The notes under the pieces: model-generated
What the model was told of the DNA's origin: nothing
Seen by the model: only the letters and a program-made list of their open reading frames with translations
Database searches by the model: none
Program-made: the position numbers and the translations under genes
Source: Capitulum mitella
Taxonomy: Eukaryota; Arthropoda; Thecostraca; Pollicipedomorpha; Pollicipedidae
Length of the DNA stretch: 64,000 nucleotides
Assembly (NCBI GenBank): GCA_030062745.1
Contig: CP099846.1
Coordinates: 19,687,621 to 19,751,620, forward strand
Direction: 5' to 3'
Shown: positions 48,001 to 56,076 of the stretch, piece by piece
Layout of the letters: the number at the start of each line of letters is the position of its first letter
Position numbering within the stretch: position 1 is the stretch's first letter

Positions 48001-49462
48001 GGACGGCGAGCTCAGGTCGGGCGTGAGCTGGTCCAGCTCCACGCCGGCCTGGGCCAGCAGTTCGGTGAGGTCGACCTCTTCGAACTGCCGCCGGCGCCGC
48101 TCCACGGCCACCCGGCGCGGGCAGGAGCCGGTCGGCGTCTCGTACGGCATCTGCAGCTTCGGTCGGAACGAGCTCTCCGGGAAGTACCTGGAGCACGAGC
48201 ACGGCTAGGGTCGGGCGGTGTCGGGAATGGCCTGGATCACGCGGCGTCCTGCCTCTTTTGGCGTCCAAATCTCGCCACACGTTAGTTATTTGGACCATTA
48301 CCTCGACGCAGTGAGGCATGTGTTTTGGAATCTGACTATATGTTAGCCATAGGTGAGAGCTGCCGCTCAAGCTTCTGTGTACTTAGACCTTGTCGCCACC
48401 GACGGGATGTGACCGACGATGTGCCGTCCGGCTCCTGCAGTCAGACACGGTGCAGGCCCGAGGGCTACTGCAGGTCCCCTGACTGGTACACTCGCCACAT
48501 TGTACCGCTCCAAACTGCTAAGATTCGCGATCCGAAACAGCTGTGCTATGAACAGTGACCGGGCCGCCAGGCGTCGGTCCGACCAGAGCCCGCCCGGGCA
48601 CGGAGGTCTCACTTGATGGTGTCGTCGATGACGTACTCGGAGAGCAGCTCCTGGCTGTCCTGTGCAGCGGTGGCGCTCGGGTGGACGGGCACCTGTCCGG
48701 CTCCTGTCGGCGCGGCGCCCGACAGACTGTCACTCAGACTGCCGCGCAGCCTGGTTTTTGTCATTTGTCATTTGCCAGCGCAGGTGCGCGGTCATCTGAT
48801 TAATGCACCTTAGTTTATTTCTGCTGGACTGTTGGGGGTCGTGATGTGGCTACTGCAGATAAACTTTCGTTCCACGAAAATCAGTGGTCCCGTGTTGGCG
48901 GTCACATTAACGATAATTCCTCGGGAATTTCAGATGCAATGACAACAGTATCGGGATGGCAGGAAAGGTAAATCATGCGACGCCGTGTTTTAGATATGAT
49001 ACCTACTTTGTTTCGTCACCAGGAATGCATTCATCTTTTGAGCGGTTCTAGACACTGTGCAGTTTATCAAGCACAGTATGTCAGGAAAGTAACATAATAC
49101 ACCACAGGGGTGTAGGAACATACAGAAAAGCGAGTGGGCGGGGGGGGGGGGTTTAAGAGACGTTTTTCCCCATAGGACTGATGCTAGATTTTCCCCAAAT
49201 TGGGGGGGATGGCAGGGCACGTCTAAGTTTAGCATGTTCTGAACATCCCCTCCCCCTTCGCGCTGATTTGTCCGTTGAAAGGCAGATATTACTCACGGAA
49301 GTGGAACACCTCAGCCAGAGGACTCTGCGTCTCCAGCTTGCTCTCCCATCGCTCCTGTAAGTGCTGGAACGCCCCAGTGGTGGAGTAGGAAGAGTTTACT
49401 TCTTTTCCTTCCTCCATAGTTTTGGGGCCGGTCACTTCGGCCGAAAAATACGAATGCGCCAT
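23640..49462 (-). CDS. DNAH1: Axonemal dynein heavy chain 1 (inner-arm dynein), 23 exons
   Basis: DNAH1 is the AAA+ ATPase motor heavy chain of an inner dynein arm; it drives microtubule sliding in cilia and sperm flagella. Exons (minus strand): 49297-49462, 48613-48703, 47938-48187, 44526-46373, 41333-44044, 40874-41044, 40368-40469, 39488-39669, 39098-39283, 35055-37427, 34489-34627, 33857-34116, 33314-33510, 32896-32948, 32119-32349, 30871-31593, 30456-30662, 27245-30058, 26887-26991, 26143-26459, 25627-25804, 24947-25099, 23640-24065. Every junction is GT-AG and phase-compatible, giving 4,627 residues (human DNAH1 is about 4,270-4,330). Order: variable N-terminus, tail, linker, AAA1 (GPAGTGKT), AAA2 (GPTGSGKT), AAA3 (GNTGTSKT, altered), AAA4 (GMGGSGRQS), stalk CC1, microtubule-binding tip, CC2, AAA5, AAA6 and C-terminal domain ending [14 protein letters not shown]1 is preferred over DNAH3/7/12 because of the stalk-tip block [12 protein letters not shown] and the C-terminus. 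An ATTAAA lies 241 nt past the stop (23394-23399). The first exon is the least certain. Confidence 0.96.
24329..24728 (-). mobile_element. hAT-type MITE, copy 2, in DNAH1 intron 22
   Basis: The 400-bp element has degenerate inverted termini related to CAGGGGTGTCGATTTCTG. It is flanked by CTTGCAAA (24321-24328) and CTTGTAAA (24729-24736), an 8-bp target duplication with 7/8 match, the size typical of hAT elements. It is a same-orientation relative of the copy at 10776-11185. There is no coding capacity. Confidence 0.88.
24947..26991 (-). CDS. DNAH1: DNAH1 exons 19-22, C-terminal region
   Basis: Exons 26887-26991, 26143-26459, 25627-25804 and 24947-25099. They encode [60 protein letters not shown] and [14 protein letters not shown], all in the order found in the dynein C-terminal domain. 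Donors and acceptors are GT-AG, with phases 0, 0, 2/1, 0 and 0. Confidence 0.95.
25856..25893 (-). repeat. Duplicated copy of the exon 21 acceptor and exon start
   Basis: About 80 bp upstream of exon 21 (in intron 20), the gene strand carries CCAG|GTACCCGTCGATGTAC. This is a near-copy of the real exon start, CCAG|GTACCCGGTGATGTAC. Translated in the same phase, it gives YPSMYGECI against YPVMYSESM and soon hits a stop. It is an acceptor/exon-start duplication and a possible cryptic splice site. Confidence 0.65.
27245..30058 (-). CDS. DNAH1: DNAH1 exon 18, microtubule-binding tip, CC2, AAA5, AAA6
   Basis: A 938-codon exon (residues ~3298-4235). It opens with [16 protein letters not shown], then the microtubule-binding tip with [20 protein letters not shown] and [20 protein letters not shown]. 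Coiled coil 2, AAA5 ([37 protein letters not shown]) and AAA6 ([60 protein letters not shown]) follow. The tip sequence is the best discriminator for DNAH1. Confidence 0.97.
30456..30662 (-). CDS. DNAH1: DNAH1 exon 17, stalk coiled coil 1
   Basis: Sixty-nine codons of charged heptad sequence: [20 protein letters not shown], then [20 protein letters not shown] and LNKNDVVE. This is coiled coil 1 of the stalk, leading to the microtubule-binding tip. Both ends are phase 0, donor GAG|GTGGGT. Confidence 0.96.
30871..31593 (-). CDS. DNAH1: DNAH1 exon 16, AAA4 large domain and start of stalk
   Basis: A 241-codon exon. It has [40 protein letters not shown] and [17 protein letters not shown], the AAA4 Walker B and downstream segments. 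It ends in the first part of stalk coiled coil 1 ([20 protein letters not shown]). Confidence 0.96.
32119..32349 (-). CDS. DNAH1: DNAH1 exon 15, AAA4 P-loop
   Basis: Seventy-seven codons (about 2911-2987). It has [20 protein letters not shown], the AAA4 Walker A in the form usual for dyneins (Arg in place of Lys), followed by [18 protein letters not shown]. Phase 0 at both ends. Confidence 0.95.
32896..34627 (-). CDS. DNAH1: DNAH1 exons 11-14, AAA3 to AAA4
   Basis: Exons 34489-34627, 33857-34116, 33314-33510 and 32896-32948. Exon 11 has [20 protein letters not shown], the conserved post-AAA3 block. Exon 12 has [20 protein letters not shown], shared by all dyneins. Exon 13 has [20 protein letters not shown], and exon 14 is only 53 nt ([17 protein letters not shown]). 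Phases run 2/1, 0/0, 2/1, 1/2 and 0, all consistent. Confidence 0.95.
35055..37427 (-). CDS. DNAH1: DNAH1 exon 10, AAA1-AAA2-AAA3 motor core
   Basis: A 790-codon exon (residues ~1904-2693). AAA1 has Walker A GPAGTGKT at ~1960-1967 and Walker B CFDEFNRI at ~2010. AAA2 has GPTGSGKT at ~2241-2248, and the block [20 protein letters not shown] follows. AAA3 reads GNTGTSKT at ~2599-2606, where Ser replaces the last Gly of GxxGxGKT, while its Walker B FIDDLNMP is intact. AAA1 is the main ATPase site of dyneins, and its motifs here are complete, so the motor should be active. AAA3 normally gates the cycle. Confidence 0.97.
37479..38728 (-). mobile_element. piggyBac-like TTAA element (non-autonomous), copy B, in DNAH1 intron 9
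   Basis: The 1,250-bp element begins TTAA then CCCTATTCCCGGCAGGGG and ends with the inverted CCGGGAATAAGG followed by TTGA, a decayed TTAA. TTAA target sites plus CCCT-starting termini are typical of piggyBac-superfamily elements. Its interior matches the element at 18590-19844 in inverted orientation. No transposase reading frame is visible, so it is a MITE-like derivative. It sits entirely in intron 9, 51 bp upstream of exon 10's acceptor. Confidence 0.85.
39098..41044 (-). CDS. DNAH1: DNAH1 exons 6-9, linker
   Basis: Four small exons (40874-41044, 40368-40469, 39488-39669, 39098-39283) encode the rest of the linker up to AAA1. Conserved blocks are [55 protein letters not shown] and [17 protein letters not shown]. 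All four match human DNAH1 in order and phase. Exon 8 ends in phase 2 and exon 9 supplies one base; exon 9 ends in phase 2 and exon 10 supplies one base. Confidence 0.95.
39660..39985 (-). repeat. Diverged copies of the exon 8 acceptor segment in intron 7
   Basis: The plus-strand text at the exon 8 start, GGCCTCCACCTGAGCG with CAGGA a little further on, recurs in diverged form at about 39809, 39900 and 39953 inside intron 7. Each copy is followed by a CAC-CAGTCAGGAC-like tail in two of the three cases. On the gene strand these are extra near-copies of the 3' splice site and the first codons of exon 8. Spacing is irregular (about 150, 91 and 53 bp). Confidence 0.7.
41109..41130 (+). repeat. 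(TA)n in DNAH1 intron 5
   Basis: Eleven TA units, lying in intron 5 of DNAH1. Confidence 0.9.
41333..44044 (-). CDS. DNAH1: DNAH1 exon 5, tail and start of linker
   Basis: A 904-codon exon (about residues 786-1689) carries most of the heavy-chain tail and the first part of the linker. It holds the strongly conserved blocks [60 protein letters not shown] and [20 protein letters not shown]. The tail binds intermediate and light chains and docks the motor on the doublet; the linker performs the power stroke. It is phase 0 at both ends, CAG|GTACGT at the donor. Confidence 0.96.
44526..46373 (-). CDS. DNAH1: DNAH1 exon 4, acidic and Ser-repeat N-terminal insertion plus conserved block
   Basis: This single 1,848-nt exon encodes 616 residues (about 170-785). 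It opens with an acidic patch ([10 protein letters not shown]), then a basic patch, then about fifteen 11-residue repeats of the form [11 protein letters not shown]. An acidic, Glu/Asp-rich spacer with RKKSILRKR follows, and then a conserved DNAH1 block ([49 protein letters not shown]). Human DNAH1 has the flanking blocks but, as I recall it, not the repeat. The insertion accounts for most of the extra ~300 residues. The insertion is low-complexity, probably disordered and rich in potential phosphosites. Both ends are phase 0. Confidence 0.93.
45610..46094 (-). repeat. 33-bp coding minisatellite (11-residue Ser/Lys/Gly repeats) in DNAH1 exon 4
   Basis: About 15 tandem units of 33 bp encode variants of [11 protein letters not shown]. 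Units in the first third are nearly identical; later ones drift ([32 protein letters not shown]). Repeat lengths stay in multiples of three, so the frame is kept. This is a protein repeat, not a CRISPR array: there are no unique spacers. Confidence 0.93.
46852..46889. other. 16-bp stem hairpin in DNAH1 intron 3
   Basis: GTCTGGTAGGCATATC pairs with GATACGCCTACCAGAC (one mismatch), six-base loop. Too short for a typical pre-microRNA. Could be the tip of a mini inverted-repeat element. Confidence 0.6.
47938..48187 (-). CDS. DNAH1: DNAH1 exon 3, conserved N-terminal segment
   Basis: The exon encodes 83 residues after a split codon. The stretch [20 protein letters not shown] aligns with the human DNAH1 stretch KIEIERRKQQYLSLDIEQLL, which is diagnostic of DNAH1 rather than other inner-arm chains. 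The acceptor is CCAG|GTAC and the donor GAG|GTGAGC, phase 0. Confidence 0.88.
48613..48703 (-). CDS. DNAH1: DNAH1 exon 2
   Basis: This 91-nt exon is found by phase logic. Exon 1 ends in phase 1 and exon 3 needs a phase-2 partner, so the two cannot be joined directly. This segment starts after ACAG in the required phase, encodes a stretch containing [15 protein letters not shown], and ends AA|GTGAGA in phase 2, restoring the frame into [12 protein letters not shown]. It adds about 30 residues relative to human DNAH1 and has no recognised motif. Confidence 0.6.
49297..49462 (-). CDS. DNAH1: DNAH1 exon 1 (proposed start)
   Basis: The exon starts with ATG in a good context (G at -3 and +4), two codons after an in-frame TGA, and begins [15 protein letters not shown]. 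It ends C|GTGAGT in phase 1. Its stretch [15 protein letters not shown] resembles the human DNAH1 segment GSFEVPEDFQERMEQ, which anchors it to the gene. Human DNAH1 has about 140 residues upstream of this block, so a further 5' exon and an earlier start remain possible. A second in-frame ATG lies 15 codons in. Confidence 0.7.
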
Positions 49463-50439
49463 TGCGTCTCAGTCTTTCTGGCCTGGATTCAATTGAGGAT
49501 GCCTTTTTCAATGAACTCTGCCTGTAATTGTTCCTGGTAGAATTTCACTCATCACACTTCGTTCTTACGTTTGCAAGAGTTACTCCCGTAAGGAAAGTAC
49601 GAAGCGAAACATTCCACAGCCAGTAAAGTGTTGGTTTCACTTGGCAAATGCAACACGTAGTCGATGTTCTCAGGGACGGAAATGATGTCGAAAAGAAAAC
49701 GCAGTTTGCTGTGCTGAGAAACACAGTTACATTGTCTCGACAAGGCTTATATGAGCGATTAGGCAAGTTACACACTTAATGATTGTGTTTTCTTAAATGT
49801 CACCGACGTTGCTGAAAATACGAACTCTTATTTTCCCAACACTCTGCTGGGAAAATTAGCGCAATCCGAAAGCCGACCAGCTAAACTTACGCTCGCGCAC
49901 TTCTTCGGTGTGTACCTTTCACATCACGAAAAAAAACGAACGGTAAGCAGACGTACAACTGAAATGCAGTGTTGATGGACAGTGTCTTTTCCGGAGGACA
50001 TACGAGTTTTTAGTTTGCTGAAAGCGCTAGAAGATCCGAGCTAGAATGTGAAACCCGCTTGCTTTGATTTTCTCCCAAACCCTGCTGGGAATAAGAACTG
50101 ATATTTGGGCTAAATCCTCCCGGATTTAGTTCATTCCTCGAATTCTGGTCCAAGAAAAAGAAAACTCAAAATGGAGTGAGCTCATCTGTTGTTACAGCAT
50201 TGCCCGACCAAGTCAATGACAAAATGATCCGTCGAGTCTGTCAGTTCTTTCGTTGTTAGACGTATCTGTCAACACGTAAGTGTTTTTATTCGGGTAAATA
50301 GCATCCTGCTAAAACCGAAACATTGTGGTCGTGTTGCGGTATTCTACCACATAGACTAAAATGAAACAGGTACATGCTCGTTCCAAGCTCGCTTATTGTG
50401 CTGGAGCAATAATTTTGGTTAAAAACACTTGTGTAGGAG
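49463..50439. other. Region upstream of DNAH1 exon 1
   Basis: A good place for the DNAH1 promoter or a further 5' exon, but no TATA box or clear exon could be recognised. Confidence 0.3.
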
Positions 50440-50750
50440 CGCAGGTAAAAGTGGGTATCTTCGTCCAGGGGGCGCCAACCTCCAAGTGGGCGCCGATCTC
50501 TAGGAGAGGCACCGTCAGCTTAAAGTGAGATTGCAATGAGACTGGTCTGCACGTCGTGAGGACCGCTGACCTGCATGGGACGCGGAATACATGAATGGTA
50601 TCCGACCGTTGGGGTCGCCTGATTTGTAAAGGGTGCGTTGTATGCAAAGGGCGTCTGATGATGGTGATTCGGGCTTTAGGGAAGCTCCGACTGCATGGTC
50701 ACACGGCGTTCAGAAGGGCGTCTGATCTGGACGACGAGCACTTGGCCTTA
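50440..50750 (+). repeat. Degenerate GGGCGTCTGATCTG minisatellite
   Basis: Repeated phrases such as GGGCGTCTGAT, GGTCGCCTGATTTGTAAAGG and GTCTGCACGTCG, related to the array at 60.6-60.9 kb. Both lie outside the inverted arms. Confidence 0.5.
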
Positions 50751-51180
50751 AGGTGGTGCGAAATGCACTGAGTTGTTCCGGTACAACGGCATGCGGGTTG
50801 TTCCCATTGTCCTTTGTAAGGGATTTCCAAACTGGTGCGACACGACACATTTTGGGCGACTCTCATATTGCTGCAAATCATCTGGAATTCTGCTTGATAA
50901 ACTTACTGTTGGCGTTACGTTTTCGAGCGCGCGCGCTACTAACGCCATACTGTGATTGACTGTGGTGCGCAGATGTTAGGTTTGGCTGCCTGGAGGTCGC
51001 CGCTGTGACTCGCGCCATCAGCATTTGACCTAGGATCATCAACAGAACACGAGGACGATGATAACTCACTCCTCAGCCATAGACGGAACGGAGCCGTACA
51101 TTACCATCGCAATTGCGTCAACAGGTACTAGGGTTGGGAATCGGTAAAGGTTTTGATTCCCGTCAGCAAAGGGAATAGTT
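50750..51180 (-). repeat. Left arm of a ~400-bp inverted repeat flanking 7.4 kb
   Basis: The inverse of this stretch matches 58590-59010: shared blocks include CTCCAGGCAGCCAA, CTAACATCTGCGCAC, GCGCGCGCTCG and TTTTGATT. It ends at the terminus-like TAGGGTTGGGAATCG (51127-), whose mirror TAGGGCTGGAAATCG is inverted at about 58621. These termini resemble hAT ends. The arms carry small related frames (MLMARVTAATSRQPNLTS versus VLMARVIAVTSRQPSLTS). Confidence 0.75.
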
Positions 51181-51496
51181 CTACCCAGTTTATCGATTAT
51201 TGATGACTGTATCGATAAGGTGCGGCATACATTTTACATGGAACCTTAATGTGTGGCATGGAAGGGATACACGGAGAACTCGTAAACTCTTAATATGGTT
51301 ATATCCTTTCAGTCAACCGAATTCGGGAGCAGGGGTGTCGATTTCTGTAAATGATCGGGGGCGGGGGCCGAGCCGAGGATCCGACATGTGTTGTTCAACG
51401 GATTTAGCCCACTTTATTTTGGCCAATGGGAATTTACAAGACTTTTTTGTTACTATATGACAAATAAAAAATTGCACTTATCCCGATGTATGTAGG

Positions 51497-51498
<2 letters not shown>

Positions 51499-51541
<43 letters not shown>
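51499..51541 (+). repeat. (TA)n microsatellite, left of the nested element
   Basis: About 21 TA units. It is the counterpart of 55206-55260; the hAT-like element was inserted inside the original tract. Confidence 0.95.
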
Positions 51542-51544
<3 letters not shown>

Positions 51545-51546
<2 letters not shown>

Positions 51547-54500
51547 GGTGGGCATCGTTACTAAAAAATGTAACCTCGTTACTCGTTACTCCGTTACTCA
51601 AAAAAGCCAGTCCGTTACTCGTTACTCCGTTACTCTGCCTTAAAAAGTAACGGAAGTTACCGTTACTCCGTTATTCCGTTACCTTTTTAAATGCAGTGAA
51701 AACCAAGCGAACGCGGGTTTTAAGTCTTTTATGCTGCTTTGTGGTTGTAAAACGCATTCCATATACAAAGGGAAGAAACAAAAAGCGCTTACCCAAAACA
51801 CTCCGCTAGCTGCCCACTGCCCTCACCAGCCGTTGTAGAGTCGGCGGCGCCGGGACAACAGCCGCGGCGGGTATTCTACCACTGTTAGCCACAATGTTCA
51901 AACCAACGAATTCCTGTTCATTGCCCGCGGCGCCGACGGAGCGGGAACAACCGGCGCTGGAGCGCACGCATGCAAAATGCGACAAACAGCGGACATCTAT
52001 CGACTGGGTTTGATCAACAATGCCTCTCGAAGTATCCGCCCTGAACATAATGGTCTCCGTTCAGAGCTCGTTTCGGTCTCGCGAACTTCTTGTTTTGTTT
52101 TGAAATTATGAGTGTGTACAGTTTGTGTACGAGCGCATGCGTGGAAGTAAGATTCCTGATTTCCCTGACGTTTTTTTAATACCAAACGACGAAGGACTCA
52201 AAAAAACATGACTGATATGGATTTTATTATTGTGAAATAAAAAAACTAAAAAAAGGTGCTTTAGTACCTCTTCAGCACCCTTGAAAAGACAAATTAGCTA
52301 TAAAAACATGGTCATAAGTAAGATGCAACGGAGGATGTTAGCCGTTCACAAGTGGAACATTTTGGAACGACGACGTGACCTGACCTGACCCCTGTGAAAG
52401 GCCAAAATTGATATCAATAAACTCGCTATTGTCTTACGGTTCAGTATATGTCGCTTAAGTTCAGCTTTTCAGGGACAAGGTATTGTGTCTATTTACCTAA
52501 TTCCAAGGACGTGTTTTGACCTTTCATGGCGTCTGGTGGCCTCAAAATTGACCTGAGGTCAAAACTCTTGAATGTTTTCGTCTCGGTTTGACAAAACCTT
52601 TCCGCCGGTGTTTTCCTTTTTTCCGTGCGATATATGGGAGCCGAGATCCTGGGAGGTGCGGAAATCCGCGCTCCTCCTCCGGCCGGGCAAAGGGCATTCT
52701 GAGCCCGGCCGGAGACGGGTTAAAAACACTTCATTTAACCCTATTCCCTGTGGGGGGGGGGCAGATTCTGCTACCCGTGTCTTTTTGCTTGTCGCTCCCA
52801 CACTGTTTGCCGCAGCGCCACAAGATTTTCTGGCATTTCATGGAATTGATACACACGTGTTTTGTCAACATTTAAAAAAAAATCGGTCCCGCAGAGGCGG
52901 TTCCAAGCCCCCGTTTTCGGCGGTAATGTGCTGTGCGTGAAGCTGCAAAGTTGTGCGGTTCACTATCGTGACATTCTGAGTAGAAATAAAGATCACTGAC
53001 TCATTTATATAGTCATACACATCCTAAACAATGCGTATGCACACACATTTTCAGGCGAACGCACACCCAGGTACTGAAAAAATGGGGGAGCACACTATTG
53101 TGCTTATGGTGCCCTCCCAATTTTGTTTACCTGGATCCACCTCTGCGCTACATATAAACTTAAACTGGCTTGCTAATTGTACATCTGATGTTTATATCAC
53201 CCAAAACAAACAAAACAAAGGAAATTTCTTATTTCAAAAATCACCCTTCGTGCCCTCCCTGGAACTGTCTATGGTTTCTATTTTAAATTTCAGCTTTCGG
53301 TATATAAAAGACTTGGACATTCCAAGCTGAACCGTGTTATTCCCATGAAAATTGGTTGGTAAATACGGCCGCAGTGACCTTTCAAAAATCCCGAAATTTT
53401 GGAGTTTGTTTGCCCCCACGCCCTATTTTCGCAATTTTTGAATTTTTGGGGTCCGGAATTGGAGATCTCGTTGAAACATATTAAATGGCGTTCATCCCAT
53501 CAACATTGGACGAATGCATCTCGAGATCTCTGGAAGGGCGGGGAGGGGAGGGGGCAGAATTGGTAATCTTCACCTTTCGGCCAATGCATATTTTTCGAAG
53601 GTGCAAACGTGGCAACGGCTCATATCATGTTTGAATTTGGGTCCTCACTTCTGCGTCTACAAAAAATGTGTCAGCCGAAAGGTGTTTTGGCCAGCTGATA
53701 TTTTTTTCGGGAACGCAGGAGTGGTAACTCGAATCGCATGGACAATGTAGCCTGTCCTCCAAGTTAAAAATGATTTAACGTAACCTAACCTAAAACCTAC
53801 TGTATGGTTGCAGGGATTGCCCTAAATGGGCATGTAAAACTAATTTTTTGTTAGGTTCAATTTGCCTGTTTTTTGGTTTGGTTAGCTCGTATCTGCTGAA
53901 GGCAAACATGTGTCAACTGAATCAAAATTCAAGAGTTTCCTAACCAAGTCAGCTTACACATCCAGTAGGGGCCAGTGCTTAGAAAAATACCTGAATGGGC
54001 TAAATTGTTCACACAACTTGTGTTGCCACTTCCGCGTCTCTAAAAATTACACATAAGCGTCGGCCGAAAGGTAGATTACCGCAGATCTGCCCCCCCCCCC
54101 AGGGTAATGTGAATCTCACTGCCTGCAGAGAATACGGTTAAGGCAAATAGTCCAAGCAATAGTCGACAAGCTTCAGAATTATGCTTCATTACTGACAACT
54201 TATTGTGCACATTCTGTTCTCACCTGAAAATACCGTAAATAATGCTTCCTCTTGATGTGCCTTTAGGTTTGAAAGGCTACTCTTGTGACCCTTGATTATA
54301 ACCTCCTTCGGTCGGCACAGGACATACGTAAAAATGACGTTTTTCCCCTCCTCCTTAAACTCAAAGTACGTTTCTAGATGTGGCTATGGGTGACCCAGAC
54401 CGGGCTCGTCCTCTGCCTCCGAAGCTGAGGCACCGTCGGACTCGGAGTCAAGGTTCTCGACCTCCAGTGGCGGCGTAAAGACGCCTTGATGGGACATTTT

Positions 54501-55203
54501 AGTGCCAGGTAGTTAAAATTTCAGGCCAGTCAAGAATCAATCACCCCATGGACATCACAGATCCAAGGCCATGGCGGCAGTAATCATGTGCTCAACAGCC
54601 TTGAGTGATCTTGGCGGGGAACCGTGTGGCGGTGGTAAGCAATCCGTGACTAACTTGAGACAATATTGAAAACTGCCGTCAGCTGGCTGTTCTAGTATAA
54701 ATGACAATAACTTTGATATCTTTTAGCCTGAAAAATGACGACTGGGTAATTTATAATTTTAAGTCATATCAAACTTACACATAATTCAATACTTTTGTCC
54801 CAAAAGAGACCAAAGTCAGCTGGCCTTTATACTATATTATACAGCCGCCAGCTTGCCGTCAACGTTTATCAGCTGACGAATATTGTCAACAAGTCGACTC
54901 CGCGATTGTCAGCTGAGTGCGCGCCCAGCCGCGCTTGTATCGCCGCACGCTATTGGGTGTTGGCTATTCAAGTAGCCAATGGCGTGTGCCGATGCAAATA
55001 AAGCCGGGCGGTGTCTGTAAGGAGTTTAAAAAGTAACGGAGTAACGGAGTAACGGACCAAAAAGTAACGGAGTAACGGACCACAAAAGTAACTTCCGTTA
55101 CTCAGTCCGTTACAGTAAAATAAAAGTAACGGGTCCGTTACTTCGTTACTCAAAAAAGTAACTTCGTTAGTAACGGAGTAACGGAGTAACGGACCAGTGC
55201 CCA

Positions 55204-55207
<4 letters not shown>
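51545..55207 (-). mobile_element. hAT-like element with TTACTCCG-array termini
   Basis: The 3,663-bp element starts TAGGTGGGCATCGTTACT and ends AGTGCCCACCTA, inserted in a (TA)n tract of the MITE above. Sub-terminal arrays of GTTACTCCGTTACT-like units, inverted at the two ends, run about 51.56-51.68 and 55.02-55.20 kb. TAG/CAG-GTGGGCA starts with GTTAC repeats are typical of some hAT elements. A short acidic peptide (MSHQGVFTPPLEVENLDSES, 54397-54496 minus) might be the start of a lost transposase. I see no full transposase. Confidence 0.75.
52735..54141. mobile_element. piggyBac-like TTAA element, copy C, nested in the hAT-like element
   Basis: TTAA then CCCTATTCCCTGTGGGGG at the left (52735-52738) and a diverged AGAATACGG followed by TTAA (54138-54141) at the right. 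The TTAA target sites, a G-rich near-terminal run and the shared sequence TTTTGCTTGTC place it in the family of the 18.6-kb and 37.5-kb copies. Its interior differs and it is longer (about 1.4 kb). No open reading frame of note. Confidence 0.75.
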
Positions 55208-55265
<58 letters not shown>

Positions 55266-55334
55266 GAGAGAGAGAGAGAGAGGGAGGGAGGGAGGGAAAG
55301 AGAGAGAGAGAGAGGGAAGGGGAGAGAGAGCGTT
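55206..55334 (+). repeat. (TA)n then GA-rich simple repeat
   Basis: About 27 TA units, followed by AGAGAG and GGGA units up to about 55334. Confidence 0.95.
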
Positions 55335-55745
55335 TTTGTTACTATTACTTATTTCCCTTTAAAACAGACAGAAAATATTGGGGGGTGCCGAAACCAACGA
55401 TGGATGAGCCCAAATCAACATTGCGTGGGCCAGATCCCTCAAAAGAATATAAATCAACACCCCTGTTCGGAAGACATTTTAGATGTATTTCAGTGTTATT
55501 TTAAGAAAAGTGACATAAGGTTTTTATCTGAAGTGAGCTTTCGAGAAACATTGGCATGGTTTTTCCAAACTTTATCATCACCTCTGTCAGTAGTCACAGT
55601 GGCTACGAGGTGCAGTCCAAGTAACGGCCGTTATTTTTTAAAACTCCTGATAAACAAAAATTGTTTATTAGGGTGCCATTGCGCATCATTTTCACATTAT
55701 GTCTATAGCTTGGAAAAATTATAAGCTTTTAATTAAATTAGCGCT

Positions 55746-56017
55746 CAGGGACGTAGCCAAAGAAAGCCATGGGGCCATGTCCCCCCTGAGCCAAGCGGTC
55801 CTTACTAGATATATGACGATTTCGCAAGAATAAAGAATAGTGATCGTATACATGTTAAAAAAGCAAACATTATATGTTTTCCCGTGCGTTTAATATGAGG
55901 AAAATTACATAAAATTGCTGCTTTTTGCTATGAATTTCGTCATATACCAGTGGCATATGACAAAATTAGGCATTTACACCCCTCCCTTCCCCGAGGAAAG
56001 TCCTGGCTACGTGCCTG
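55746..56017. mobile_element. Small hAT-type MITE
   Basis: A 272-bp segment with inverted termini CAGGGACGTAGCCA (left) and the inverse of CAGGCACGTAGCCAGG (right). Flanks TTAGCGCT and GTGTCGCT share 5 of 8 bases. It lies just upstream of the mariner remnant. Non-coding. Confidence 0.6.
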
Positions 56018-56076
56018 GTGTCGCTGCACGTCAAGGCACCACAGTCTGTTCAATCAGCGCGTTTTTTTAGACTGCT

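Larger units (their letters stand above)
51330..55465 (+). mobile_element. hAT-type MITE, copy 3, split by a nested hAT-like element
   Basis: The left terminus CAGGGGTGTCGATTTCTG is at 51330, and the right terminus AAATCAACACCCCTG ends at 55465. The flanks TTCGGGAG (51322-51329) and TTCGGAAG (55466-55473) match at 7/8, an 8-bp target duplication. Removing the insert 51545-55207 leaves a 473-bp element that includes (TA)n runs. It lies in inverted orientation relative to copies 1 and 2. Confidence 0.88.

Noticed and set aside
48187-49297. Frameshift between exon 1 and exon 3 suggesting a DNAH1 pseudogene
   Set aside because: Resolved by the in-phase exon 2 at 48613-48703.
53776-53800. TTAGG/CCTAA telomere-type repeats
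   Set aside because: Only two to three units here and near 59.71 kb; too few for a telomeric tract, at most a hint at arthropods.
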